Positions 9,501 through 17,408 of a stretch of 64,000 bases of DNA are shown one piece after another. The stretch lies in NCBI RefSeq assembly GCF_030151085.1, contig NZ_JASLER010000018.1, positions 3,174 through 67,173 of the forward strand, written 5' to 3'. The notes under the pieces were generated by a model that saw nothing but the letters and a program-made list of their open reading frames with translations, was not told where the DNA came from and made no database searches. The position numbers and the translations under genes are program-made. Position 1 is the stretch's first letter; the number at the start of each line of letters is the position of its first letter. Source of the stretch: Bacteroides sp. (lineage in GTDB: Bacteria > Bacteroidota > Bacteroidia > Bacteroidales > Bacteroidaceae).

Positions 9501-9771
9501 CACCAAAGGCGAGCATAATGCCGTCAGGTTGTTCCTTCTGGATTACCTTCTCTACAAAATAAGGGGTTACGGGCAGGAAGTATATCTGATCGGCCACTCC
9601 TTCCGAAGTCTGAACCGTAGCGATATTCGGATTGATAAGAATGGTTTGGATACCTTCCTCCTTCAATGCTTTCAGTGCCTGGCTACCTGAGTAATCAAAC
9701 TCTCCTGCTTCACCGATCTTCAGTGCACCTGAACCTAGCAGCAGGACTTTCTTTATATTGTCTTCTTTCAT
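6523..9771 (-). CDS. carB: Carbamoyl-phosphate synthase, large subunit
   Basis: 1082 residues, close to the usual ~1075. The duplicated synthetase halves are visible: the first begins KKVLLLGSGALKIGEAGEFDYSG and the second IVVLGSGAYRIGSSVEFDWC. Each has an ATP-grasp domain (about residues 130-330 and 680-870), and the C-terminal ~140 residues form the MGS-like allosteric domain (KLFATGGTYKALSDAGI). The product makes carbamoyl phosphate from bicarbonate, ATP and the ammonia delivered by CarA, feeding pyrimidine and arginine synthesis. It starts 23 bp after the carA stop. No truncation or frameshift seen. Confidence 0.98.
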   Translation of the reverse strand: MKEDNIKKVLLLGSGALKIGEAGEFDYSGSQALKALKEEGIQTILINPNIATVQTSEGVADQIYFLPVTPYFVEKVIQKEQPDGIMLAFGGQTALNCGVALYKEGIFEKYNVKVLGTPVQAIIDTEDREIFVHKLNEIDVKTIQSEAVENVEDARRAAAHLGYPVIVRAAYALGGLGSGFCDNEEELNVLVEKAFAFSPQVLVEKSLRGWKEVEYEVVRDRFDNCITVCNMENFDPLGIHTGESIVIAPSQTLSNRDYHKLRELAIRIIRHIGIVGECNVQYAYDPESEDYRVIEVNARLSRSSALASKATGYPLAFVAAKLGLGYGLFDLKNSVTKTTSAFFEPALDYVVCKIPRWDLGKFHGVDKELGSSMKSVGEVMAIGRTFEEAIQKGLRMIGQGMHGFVENKELVIADIDKALREPTDKRIFVISKAFRAGYTVDQVHELTKIDKWFLEKLMNIMHTSKELKQWSKNHKQIAKIPIELLRKAKCQGFSDFQIARAIGFEGDMEDGILYVRNHRKSIGMLPVVKQIDTLAAEYPAQTNYLYLTYNGVANDVKYLGDRKSIVVLGSGAYRIGSSVEFDWCGVQALNTIRKEGYRSVMINYNPETVSTDYDMCDRLYFDELTFERVMDILELENPHGVIVSTGGQIPNNLALRLDAQNMPILGTSAKSIDNAEDRDKFSAMLDRIGVDQPEWSALTSLKDINAFVAKVGFPVLVRPSYVLSGAAMNVCSNQEELERFLELAANVSKKHPVVVSQFIEHAKEVEMDAVAQNGEIIAYAISEHIEFAGVHSGDATIQFPPQKLYVETVRRIKRISREIARELNISGPFNIQYLAKDNDIKVIECNLRASRSFPFVSKVLKINFIELATKVMLGIPVQKPDKNLFDLDYVGIKASQFSFNRLQKADPVLGVDMASTGEVGCIGSDTSCAVLKAMLSVGYRIPKKNILLSTGSLKQKVDMMDAARMLVRKDYKLFATGGTYKALSDAGIECTRVLWPSEVGTDGTESIPQALDMLHHKEIDMVVNIPKNLTTGELSNGYKIRRAAIDLNIPLITNARLASAFIQAFCTMTPDDLAIKSWSEYK

Positions 9772-9794
9772 CTGTTGTACTTTTAAATAGTTGA

Positions 9795-10871
9795 TTACAG
9801 CAATTTCACGAACTCATCAAATAGAAATTCCGTATCTGTAGGTCCACTGGCAGCTTCCGGATGGAATTGTGCCGAGAACCAAGGATTGCGTTTATGCTTG
9901 ATACCTTCATTCGATCCATCGTTCATATTGATGAACAGCGGTTCCCAATCTGCGGTCAGCGTATTGTTATCTACCGCATAACCATGATTCTGAGAGGTAA
10001 TGAAACAACGTTCCGTACCTACCATACGTACCGGTTGGTTATGACTACGATGTCCGTATTTCAACTTATAAATCTTCGCCCCACCAGCTTTTGAAAGCAA
10101 TTGATTGCCCATACAGATACCGAAGATAGGCAATTTGTCATTCGTCATTACCTTACGGATATTCTGTACTGCTACATCGCATGTGTCCGGGTCACCGGGA
10201 CCGTTGGAGATGAAAAGACCATCAAACTCCAATCCACTATAATCATAATTCCAAGGTACACGAATCACTTCCACATCCCGTTTCAGCAGGCAGCGAATGA
10301 TGTTGGTCTTTACACCGCAATCCACAAGTACTACTTTCTTTTTCCCTTCACCTTCATTGTAACGGATTACTTCTTTACAACTCACCTTATCCACATAATT
10401 CACACCCTCGTATATTGCTTCGGGAATATTGTCCGGTTCATCGTCAAAGATAATCTTACCCATCATTACACCATGTTCGCGCAACACTTTGGTCAATTCG
10501 CGTGTATCAATACCCGTAATACCCGGTACTTGTTCACGTTTCAACCAGTCGCTGAGACTCTCAGTAGCATTCCAATGGCTATAGTTCCCGGAATAATCAC
10601 TTACGATAATCGCTTCTGCATGGATTTTTTCGCTCTCCATAAAAGTAGCCAAACCATTCGGTTCGATTGTGAAAGGAGGCACGCCATAATTGCCTACCAA
10701 CGGGTAAGTCAGCGTCATTAACTGTCCGGCATACGAAGGGTCTGTCAAGCTCTCGGGATAACCCGTCATGGCTGTGTTGAAGACCACTTCCCCCGCTACC
10801 GGTTTCTCGTAACCAAACGACTTACCGTGAAAGCGGCTCCCGTCGTCGAGGAGTAATGTTACATTTCTCAT
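9795..10871 (-). CDS. carA: Carbamoyl-phosphate synthase, small (glutaminase) subunit
   Basis: 358 residues. The N-terminal small-subunit domain (LLLDDGSRFHGKSFGY... GEVVFNTAMTGYPESLTDPSY) is followed by a class I glutamine amidotransferase domain with nucleophile Cys253 in FGICMGNQLL and the His-Glu pair in AQFHPEAASGP. It hydrolyses glutamine and channels ammonia to CarB, encoded directly downstream. The gene sits 43 bp after the purF-like gene. The order glmS, purF-like, carA, carB groups four glutamine-linked enzymes in a single transcription unit. Confidence 0.98.
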   Translation of the reverse strand: MRNVTLLLDDGSRFHGKSFGYEKPVAGEVVFNTAMTGYPESLTDPSYAGQLMTLTYPLVGNYGVPPFTIEPNGLATFMESEKIHAEAIIVSDYSGNYSHWNATESLSDWLKREQVPGITGIDTRELTKVLREHGVMMGKIIFDDEPDNIPEAIYEGVNYVDKVSCKEVIRYNEGEGKKKVVLVDCGVKTNIIRCLLKRDVEVIRVPWNYDYSGLEFDGLFISNGPGDPDTCDVAVQNIRKVMTNDKLPIFGICMGNQLLSKAGGAKIYKLKYGHRSHNQPVRMVGTERCFITSQNHGYAVDNNTLTADWEPLFINMNDGSNEGIKHKRNPWFSAQFHPEAASGPTDTEFLFDEFVKLL

Positions 10872-10914
10872 AATAAAAAAAGCAGTAAAACTAGTAATGA
10901 ATTATTAGTTATAA

Positions 10915-12798
10915 CTAAAATTGATATCCTTGTTCTATAAAATCAATAAATGCTTTGTTCAATAACTTCACGCCACCCGGAGTGGGGTAATTGCCACTGA
11001 AATACCAGTCACCCTGATGTTTGGGGCAAGCTTCGCGTAAGCCCTCTAGAGGTTGATATACGATTTGTACCTTTGCCTTCGTTCCCTTGGGAGTAAGTAG
11101 TTCGACCATTTTGGCAGAAATTTCTTCAGCAGTAAAGGGAGCATATATGTCCTTTACATAATTCACCATTTCTTCTTTGGGCAATCTGACTTGTTCTTTG
11201 GATTTACGATAGGCAGCAGCAATTACATCCCGCATATCACGATCTTTCAGCAGTTCGATGGCGGCTTTGAAAGCGATGAATTCACTCATCTTTGACATGT
11301 CGATGCCGTAATAATCGGGATAACGTACCTGTGGAGAGGAACTTACAATAACTATTTTCTTCGGATTGAGACGGTCGAGGATGCCAATAATACTTTGTTT
11401 CAAGGTGGTACCACGCACAATGCTATCGTCGATGATGACGAGGTTATCCACACCCGGCATAAGGCTCCCATACGTGATGTCGTACACGTGGGCGGCAAGG
11501 TCGTTACGGCTATGGTCTTCGGCAATGAAAGTACGCAACTTGATATCTTTGATGGCTACTTTCTCGCTCCTGATCCTACGGGAGAGAATACGTTCCAGCT
11601 CCTCATGATTGGGATTATGACCTAAAGCAGCGATCTGCTGTATCTTCTCCTGATTGAGATAATCGTCCAAGCCTTGGAGCATTCCATAGAAGGCGACTTC
11701 GGCTGTATTGGGGATGAATGAAAACACGGTATGATCAATATCATTATCAATGGCTTTCAAGATGTTAGGCACTAACTTCTCACCTAATTGTTTACGTTCT
11801 TTGTAGATGTCCACATCACTGCCACGACTGAAGTAAATACGCTCGAAAGAACAAGGTTTCACTTCACGGGGCTTATTGATTTGTACGGTTCGAAGTTTTC
11901 CTGCCTTATTGATAAGCATCGCTTGTCCGGGCTGTAACTCCTTGATAGATTCGGCAGGGATGTTAAAGGCGGTTTGGATAACAGGACGTTCACTGGCAAG
12001 TACCGCCACTTCATCATCCTGATACCAGAAGGCAGGACGTATGCCCCACGGATCACGTACGGCAAAAGTCTCTCCGCTACCGGTCAGTCCGCACATTACA
12101 TAACCTCCGTCCCACTCTTTGCTGGAGGTACGTAGCATGTTGGCTAGGTCAATATGATCTTCGATGTAATGCGTAATATCCATTCCGGTGAGTCCTTCGG
12201 CCTCAGCCAGATTGAATACCCGCTCTACTTCACGATCGAGGCGATGGCCCAGTTGTTCCAACATGATATAAGTATCGGCATACTTCCGGGGATGTTGTCC
12301 GATGGCAGTGATACGTGCGAAGATTTCATCTACATTCGTCATGTTGAAGTTACCACAGAGGGCAAGGTTCTTGGCACGCCAGTTATTCCGGCGGAGGAAC
12401 GGATGCACGTATGAGATGCCGGACTTGCCGGTGGTGGAATAACGAAGATGCCCCATATAGACCTCTCCTGCAAAAGGCAATACTCGTTTGGCATATGCTG
12501 CGTCGTGCAATTGCTCCTTCGTCAAGTCCTTGTAGTTGCTTTGTATCGCACCGAATATCTCGGTGATAGCTTCCGAACCGAGCGCACGTTCACGGAACAT
12601 ATATTCTTCACCCGGATTGGCTTCCAGCTTTACGCAAGCCAGCCCGGCACCTTCTTGTCCACGATTATGCTGCTTTTCCATCAGTAGATAGAGCTTGTTC
12701 AGCCCATACATCCAAGTACCGTACTTTTCTTCATAGTACTCCAGTGGTTTCAACAGGCGTATCATCGCAACGCCACATTCATGCTTTAATTGTTCCAT
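10915..12798 (-). CDS. Amidophosphoribosyltransferase-like protein, extended (PurF family)
   Basis: 627 residues, well over the ~470-505 of ordinary PurF. Cys8 (HECGVAM) is the expected Ntn nucleophile and would be exposed by removal of a 7-residue propeptide. The class II glutaminase domain covers about residues 8-290 (QHNRGQEGAGLA, YMGHLRYSTTG, FAVRDPWGIRPAFWY). The phosphoribosyltransferase domain carries the PRPP loop VIIDDSIVRGTTL. A C-terminal extension of more than 100 residues (ending FIDFIEQGYQF) is unlike standard PurF. The simplest role is the first step of purine synthesis. However, the odd length and the position between glmS and carA leave open a paralogue with another acceptor, so I give no symbol. 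Confidence 0.85.
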   Translation of the reverse strand: MEQLKHECGVAMIRLLKPLEYYEEKYGTWMYGLNKLYLLMEKQHNRGQEGAGLACVKLEANPGEEYMFRERALGSEAITEIFGAIQSNYKDLTKEQLHDAAYAKRVLPFAGEVYMGHLRYSTTGKSGISYVHPFLRRNNWRAKNLALCGNFNMTNVDEIFARITAIGQHPRKYADTYIMLEQLGHRLDREVERVFNLAEAEGLTGMDITHYIEDHIDLANMLRTSSKEWDGGYVMCGLTGSGETFAVRDPWGIRPAFWYQDDEVAVLASERPVIQTAFNIPAESIKELQPGQAMLINKAGKLRTVQINKPREVKPCSFERIYFSRGSDVDIYKERKQLGEKLVPNILKAIDNDIDHTVFSFIPNTAEVAFYGMLQGLDDYLNQEKIQQIAALGHNPNHEELERILSRRIRSEKVAIKDIKLRTFIAEDHSRNDLAAHVYDITYGSLMPGVDNLVIIDDSIVRGTTLKQSIIGILDRLNPKKIVIVSSSPQVRYPDYYGIDMSKMSEFIAFKAAIELLKDRDMRDVIAAAYRKSKEQVRLPKEEMVNYVKDIYAPFTAEEISAKMVELLTPKGTKAKVQIVYQPLEGLREACPKHQGDWYFSGNYPTPGGVKLLNKAFIDFIEQGYQF

Positions 12799-12805
12799 CT
12801 ATTTA

Positions 12806-14650
12806 TTATTCTACAGTTACCGATTTCGCAAGGTTTCTTGGCTGATCTACATCCATACCTTTGCATACTGCAATATGATAGGCAAGCAATTGCAAAGGTA
12901 CCGTAGTTATTAACGGATCCAGGCATTCTATTGTTTCCGGCAACTCGATACAAGTATCAGCTATTTTACTGATAATCGTATCACCCTTCGTAACAATAGC
13001 GATTACTTTACCCTTGCGTGCTTTGATTTCCTGTATATTGCTCAGTACTTTTTCATATAGTCCGTTCTGCGTAGCGATGACTACCACCGGCATTTCAGCA
13101 TCCACTAGCGCAATAGGTCCGTGCTTCATTTCGGCAGCTGGATAGCCTTCGGCATGGATATAGGAAATTTCTTTCAGCTTCAACGCACCCTCTAAAGCTA
13201 CGGGGTAAGAATATCCGCGTCCCAGGTAGATGAAGTTATGAGCGTATGTGAATATCTTTGATAATTCGGCAATGCGGTTGTTCAATGTCAGCACTTCTTT
13301 CATTTTGTCGGGAATACGTCCCAACTCCTTGACAATTGCGAAATACCGCTCTTCATCAATTGTATTCTTTCCCCTGGCAAGGGTGAGTGCCAACATAGTA
13401 AGCACTGTAACCTGCCCCGTGAAAGCTTTGGTAGATGCTACGCCTATTTCGGGTCCTACATGGATATAAGAGCCTGTATGCGTGGCACGTGGTATGCTGG
13501 AACCAATCGCATTACATATACCATAAATAAATGCTCCTTTACTCTTGGCAAGTTCCACGGCAGCAAGCGTATCGGCAGTTTCGCCACTTTGCGAGATGGC
13601 AATCACCACGTCGTTGCTGTCAATCACCGGATCACGGTAACGGAATTCCGATGCATATTCTACTTCTACCGGAATACGGCAGAAACTTTCAATCAGATGC
13701 TTGCCGATAAGTGCCGCATGCCAGGACGTGCCGCATGCAACAATCACAAAACGCTTGGCAGCCAGCAAGCGCTCTTTATAATCAATCACTGCGGAAAGTA
13801 CCACATTCGTACCCTCCACGTTGATGCGTCCACGCATGCAATCGTGTATGCAATCCGGTTGTTCGAAGATTTCTTTCAGCATGAAGTGAGGATAACCACC
13901 TTTCTCCAGCTGACCGAGATTGAGCGATACTGTCTTCACTTCATGCGGACACTCTACATTCTTCAAATTCACCACTTTCAGCTGTTCACCCCGATGAATC
14001 ACAGCTATTTCTTCATCTTCCAGATACACCACCTTATCGGTATATTCCACAATCGGCGTTGCATCCGAAGCCAGAAAGAATTCATCTTCACCAATACCCA
14101 CTACCAGCGGACTACTCTTGCGCGCTGCTATTATCTCGTCGGGATTATCCCGGTCGAGTACTGCAATAGCATACGCACCGATCACTTCCTGCAAAGCCAG
14201 CTGTACAGCAGTCAACAAATCGATATGATTCGTCACCTGAATGTATTCTATCAGTTGAATCAGTACCTCTGTATCAGTACTACTTTTAAATGTATAGCCT
14301 TTAGCTTGAAGTTTTTCTTTAAGAACGGCGTAGTTTTCGATGATGCCGTTATGGATGAGAGCGAGTCTTTCGGAAGAGGAATAATGAGGATGGGCATTTG
14401 CTGAACAAGGTTCTCCGTGAGTGGCCCAGCGGGTATGTGCAATACCTATGTTACCGGAAATATCTTTTTGAGTAACGAAAGTTTCCAGTTCCGAAACCTT
14501 GCCTTTCGCCTTATACACGTTCAGCTGCCGCTTGCCACTGATTAATGCTACCCCTGCACTATCATATCCACGGTACTCTAACCGCTTCAGACCTTTGATA
14601 AGGATGGGGTAGGCTTTTCTTTGACCAATATAGCCTACGATTCCACACAT
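12806..14650 (-). CDS. glmS: Glutamine--fructose-6-phosphate aminotransferase (isomerizing)
   Basis: 614 residues from ATG 14650. An in-frame codon 12 residues upstream precedes this, but glutamine amidotransferases of this class need MCGIVGYIG at the N-terminus, so that Cys1 is free after Met removal. The glutaminase domain (residues 1-~230) holds EYRGYDSAG and HTRWATHGEP. Two SIS sugar-isomerase domains follow, with VACGTSWHAALIGK, SQSGETADTLAA and the end signature LAKSVTVE. It makes glucosamine-6-phosphate for peptidoglycan, lipid A and surface sugars. It leads the operon; a -7 box lies 25 bp upstream. I see no glmS ribozyme. Confidence 0.97.
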   Translation of the reverse strand: MCGIVGYIGQRKAYPILIKGLKRLEYRGYDSAGVALISGKRQLNVYKAKGKVSELETFVTQKDISGNIGIAHTRWATHGEPCSANAHPHYSSSERLALIHNGIIENYAVLKEKLQAKGYTFKSSTDTEVLIQLIEYIQVTNHIDLLTAVQLALQEVIGAYAIAVLDRDNPDEIIAARKSSPLVVGIGEDEFFLASDATPIVEYTDKVVYLEDEEIAVIHRGEQLKVVNLKNVECPHEVKTVSLNLGQLEKGGYPHFMLKEIFEQPDCIHDCMRGRINVEGTNVVLSAVIDYKERLLAAKRFVIVACGTSWHAALIGKHLIESFCRIPVEVEYASEFRYRDPVIDSNDVVIAISQSGETADTLAAVELAKSKGAFIYGICNAIGSSIPRATHTGSYIHVGPEIGVASTKAFTGQVTVLTMLALTLARGKNTIDEERYFAIVKELGRIPDKMKEVLTLNNRIAELSKIFTYAHNFIYLGRGYSYPVALEGALKLKEISYIHAEGYPAAEMKHGPIALVDAEMPVVVIATQNGLYEKVLSNIQEIKARKGKVIAIVTKGDTIISKIADTCIELPETIECLDPLITTVPLQLLAYHIAVCKGMDVDQPRNLAKSVTVE

Positions 14651-14675
14651 AATGTCTCTATTTTTATTTCGGCTG

Positions 14676-14683
14676 CAAATATA
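14676..14683 (-). promoter_or_regulatory. -7 promoter box for the glmS-purF-carAB operon
   Basis: Minus-strand TATATTTG, matching TAnnTTTG, 25 bp before the glmS ATG. A second overlapping match (TAAATTTG, 14684-14691) lies directly upstream. No clear -33 element. Confidence 0.6.
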
Positions 14684-14833
14684 CAAATTTATACGACATA
14701 AAGATACGTCTTACGTTTTTATTTTGACAAAAATATATTAAAATTTCATTTTTGCAGCAAAAAGACATTGTTACTACAAATATAACAGACAGATAAATAG
14801 AAATATACGGAATTGAAAGTTTTAAAGGCTAAT

Positions 14834-14865
14834 TGTCGGATAGTCTTATCATCACCTATCCGGCA
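14834..14865 (-). terminator. Weak hairpin after the LruC-domain gene
   Basis: A 10-bp stem with one G-T pair (14834-14843 with 14856-14865) and a 12-nt loop, 14 bp after the stop codon at 14880. The following minus-strand sequence has only short T runs, so termination strength is uncertain. Confidence 0.45.
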
Positions 14866-14879
14866 TAAAACCCCATATA

Positions 14880-17045
14880 TTAATTCTTGCTATTTTGTTT
14901 ATACCATGTTTTATAATTTATTCCATTGGACTTCACCCAATTAACAAAAGCAGGATAATCTTCACTGATTACATGCTTCTCAGTAGGTGGAATAAATTGT
15001 TTGTAGGTAGCATCAAAAGGAATACTCAATGCAAACGGATATTGTATCGAGTTCTTATCCGGATCGGAAATATACCAAACAGTACTAGTCGAAGCATCAT
15101 CCCCTTCCCCCAATCCTCCTGCCAAAGCAGTAGGTTTATATATCTTAGGTAAGTGTACTTCCAAACGTCCCTGACCTGAGTTTTCATTGCTCCGTGAAAC
15201 TATAAACGGATTGTAAGGCGGGTACATCACCCCAGTGCCCAACTTGATAGCAGTTGTACTCTTTATTTTTATAGTTACTACTATTTCCTTATTCAACGCA
15301 TCTTTATGATTGTTGAACAACATAATCACAGACTTATCCTTCTGACCCACTTCCAGTCCTTTACTATCTGTTACAAAACTTGAAGCAACACCTTTGCGAT
15401 CTATCGTTATCGATTCTATAGCATCGGGCGAGATACCCAGTTCATATCCAAAACCATTGTCATAAGAAGCACCATTATTCACTACTGTAAAGTGGTCTAC
15501 AAGTTGTGTTACATTATTCTGAGCATTTATAGTAACTTCACTTACATAGTTTACAATAACATCGTTCATATCATAATCCCCCTTCAGTGGCCAATTATCT
15601 TCAAAGGCCAATGCACCACTATACGTACTCTTCACTGGGTTCTCAACTGTCTGTTGCGTCACTGCCCATCCGGGATTGATAACTCCGGGTGTAGCTTCCA
15701 CATAAAACAGCATGTCCTGATAGCTCCGCAAATCACCATCTTCAAAACCGATAACGATTGTATTGGAAGTCTCGTCATACAGAGTGATACAACCCGGAAC
15801 CTTGTTCGTATTAAATTCTTCATTAGAAAAGACATAGGGCAAATGATTCGGATTTCCATAAATTGAATTAGGACGACCCATGGTATAACTGCCTCCCATA
15901 TAAGTCTGATGGGTTTTGTTTCCCAAAACATCACTTTCAAGATAGCCATTGATATTGCTCTTTGTAAAACTACCTTTTTCAGCCGTATAGAATGCATCGG
16001 ACATCATCATCCAACCTACTACTATATCTTTCGGAAAAACCGTGGTACCGGGTTGGTCATAATTAGGACCATAATACTTAAGTGCCACCGCAGAACCTTC
16101 CAACAATGGGATGCAACCATAATCGGGTCTATAGGCAGCATTTGCATTACCCGCATAGCGCTCGTCCCACGACACATTAGGAAAGACCAGGTACTTGGGT
16201 AATTGTTTGAATGTCGCTTCGGTCAATAGGGTATTTTTGGGATAATAGTAATATCCTAACACATTGTGATAACCTGCAAACTCCCAAAGGAACTTTACCT
16301 TCATTTCCGTACCTCCTTCTATTTGTCCGGTTGCAGGATTAAAAACTGTTTCTTTATAAGTAACCAGATTCGTAAACTCCTTTCCTTTAGCGAATGCTGA
16401 ATTATTTCCGGTTGGTGGTGCTATTTTCTGCACTCGTGCCGTCAATCCTTGAATAACAGTACTTGTAGTCATAGCTTCTATTTTCCCTGTTGAATTCCAC
16501 TTACCAAGAGGAGAACTTACATAATAAGGATTTGCAGCACTCCCGACCGGATAAGTAAAGTCAAACGAGTAACTGTCAGATCTGGTTTGGGCAGTAGTTG
16601 CAGAAAAATCTTGTGTCAGTGTAATTCCACCTACCGTCACGGGTACCTCATACACTGAAGGCATGCCAAAACCTTCGGTCAATACATAAACTTTATCGAG
16701 ACCGGAAGGAACCTTAATATCACCTTCAAAATGACTGTCCCAATCTGTATATCCGGAGAATAAAGGGGCTACATCAGCAATTGTATAATGATAATCATCG
16801 ACCATTGTCAACGGATTTATATCGTAAACCCCAAACTGCACACGATGATCTTTTACATTATAGTTTATGGTCAATGGATGAACATCGGAAGTAGCAAAGT
16901 CGAAGTAGTCCACAACAGGGTTATCAACTGGCGGGTCATTGGTTGGATCGTACACGCTTTTTTGACACCCCGACAAAACCAACATTGATAGAGTAAAAGC
17001 TACCAGCTTTCTTGTATCTTTCTTAAAAAAAAGAGTTGTTCTCAT
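14880..17045 (-). CDS. LruC/DUF4842-domain surface lipoprotein
   Basis: 721 residues with a lipoprotein signal (AFTLSMLVLSGC, Cys at about residue 27). Two features identify the family: the acidic motif AFEDNWPLKGDYDMNDVIVNY in the middle, a Ca-binding-like turn typical of LruC/DUF4842 proteins, and the C-terminal stretch PFALSIPFDATYKQFIPPTEKHVISEDYPAFVNWV. The rest is beta-rich and low in Cys. It should be anchored in the outer membrane, possibly facing outwards. The function of these proteins is not known; they recur in Bacteroides in many copies. A second member is encoded at 44245-46536 at the head of the polysaccharide locus. Apparently monocistronic. Confidence 0.85.
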   Translation of the reverse strand: MRTTLFFKKDTRKLVAFTLSMLVLSGCQKSVYDPTNDPPVDNPVVDYFDFATSDVHPLTINYNVKDHRVQFGVYDINPLTMVDDYHYTIADVAPLFSGYTDWDSHFEGDIKVPSGLDKVYVLTEGFGMPSVYEVPVTVGGITLTQDFSATTAQTRSDSYSFDFTYPVGSAANPYYVSSPLGKWNSTGKIEAMTTSTVIQGLTARVQKIAPPTGNNSAFAKGKEFTNLVTYKETVFNPATGQIEGGTEMKVKFLWEFAGYHNVLGYYYYPKNTLLTEATFKQLPKYLVFPNVSWDERYAGNANAAYRPDYGCIPLLEGSAVALKYYGPNYDQPGTTVFPKDIVVGWMMMSDAFYTAEKGSFTKSNINGYLESDVLGNKTHQTYMGGSYTMGRPNSIYGNPNHLPYVFSNEEFNTNKVPGCITLYDETSNTIVIGFEDGDLRSYQDMLFYVEATPGVINPGWAVTQQTVENPVKSTYSGALAFEDNWPLKGDYDMNDVIVNYVSEVTINAQNNVTQLVDHFTVVNNGASYDNGFGYELGISPDAIESITIDRKGVASSFVTDSKGLEVGQKDKSVIMLFNNHKDALNKEIVVTIKIKSTTAIKLGTGVMYPPYNPFIVSRSNENSGQGRLEVHLPKIYKPTALAGGLGEGDDASTSTVWYISDPDKNSIQYPFALSIPFDATYKQFIPPTEKHVISEDYPAFVNWVKSNGINYKTWYKQNSKN

Positions 17046-17408
17046 AATGAGGGACTTTAATATGTTTATATATAAAACGAAAGATAGCTCTCCTTGTTCA
17101 TAAAAACTCTTGTTTTTTCATAAACCGGTGAACATTTTCATAGAAATAATTGTAAGTCTCGAATTCAAAACTATATTTTATCGAAACAAGATATATAAAT
17201 TACAATTTATCACATAAAGCCTATATAAAAAATCAAAATAGTAATATACACAAGCAAATATATTACATTTTATCACTTCAGATCAGTTCATACTTATTTT
17301 GTGAAAAACAAACCATACAAAAATATATCATAATTAAAGTATTTGTCTACTTTTGTCGAACATTTTGCCACAAATATTCATTCATAAGCATAAATAAGAA
17401 AAACAACA
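17046..17408. other. Divergent intergenic region, AT-rich
   Basis: 363 bp between the LruC-domain gene (leftward) and gltB (rightward). Very AT-rich with no open frame of interest. It contains the gltB -7 box at 17348-17355 and, on the minus strand at about 17079-17087, TATCTTTCG, a one-mismatch -7 candidate for the LruC gene. I see no hairpin or riboswitch-like structure. Confidence 0.6.
17348..17355 (+). promoter_or_regulatory. -7 promoter box for gltB
   Basis: TACTTTTG, matching TAnnTTTG, 53 bp upstream of the gltB ATG. No -33 element at the usual distance. Confidence 0.55.

Noticed and set aside
13460..14404. 314-codon open frame antisense to glmS
   Set aside because: The glmS domains are intact on the other strand; the antisense translation is Cys/His/Tyr-rich and unlike a real protein.
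14651..14880. glmS ribozyme upstream of glmS
   Set aside because: The leader is only about 20-25 nt from the -7 box to the ATG, too short to hold one.
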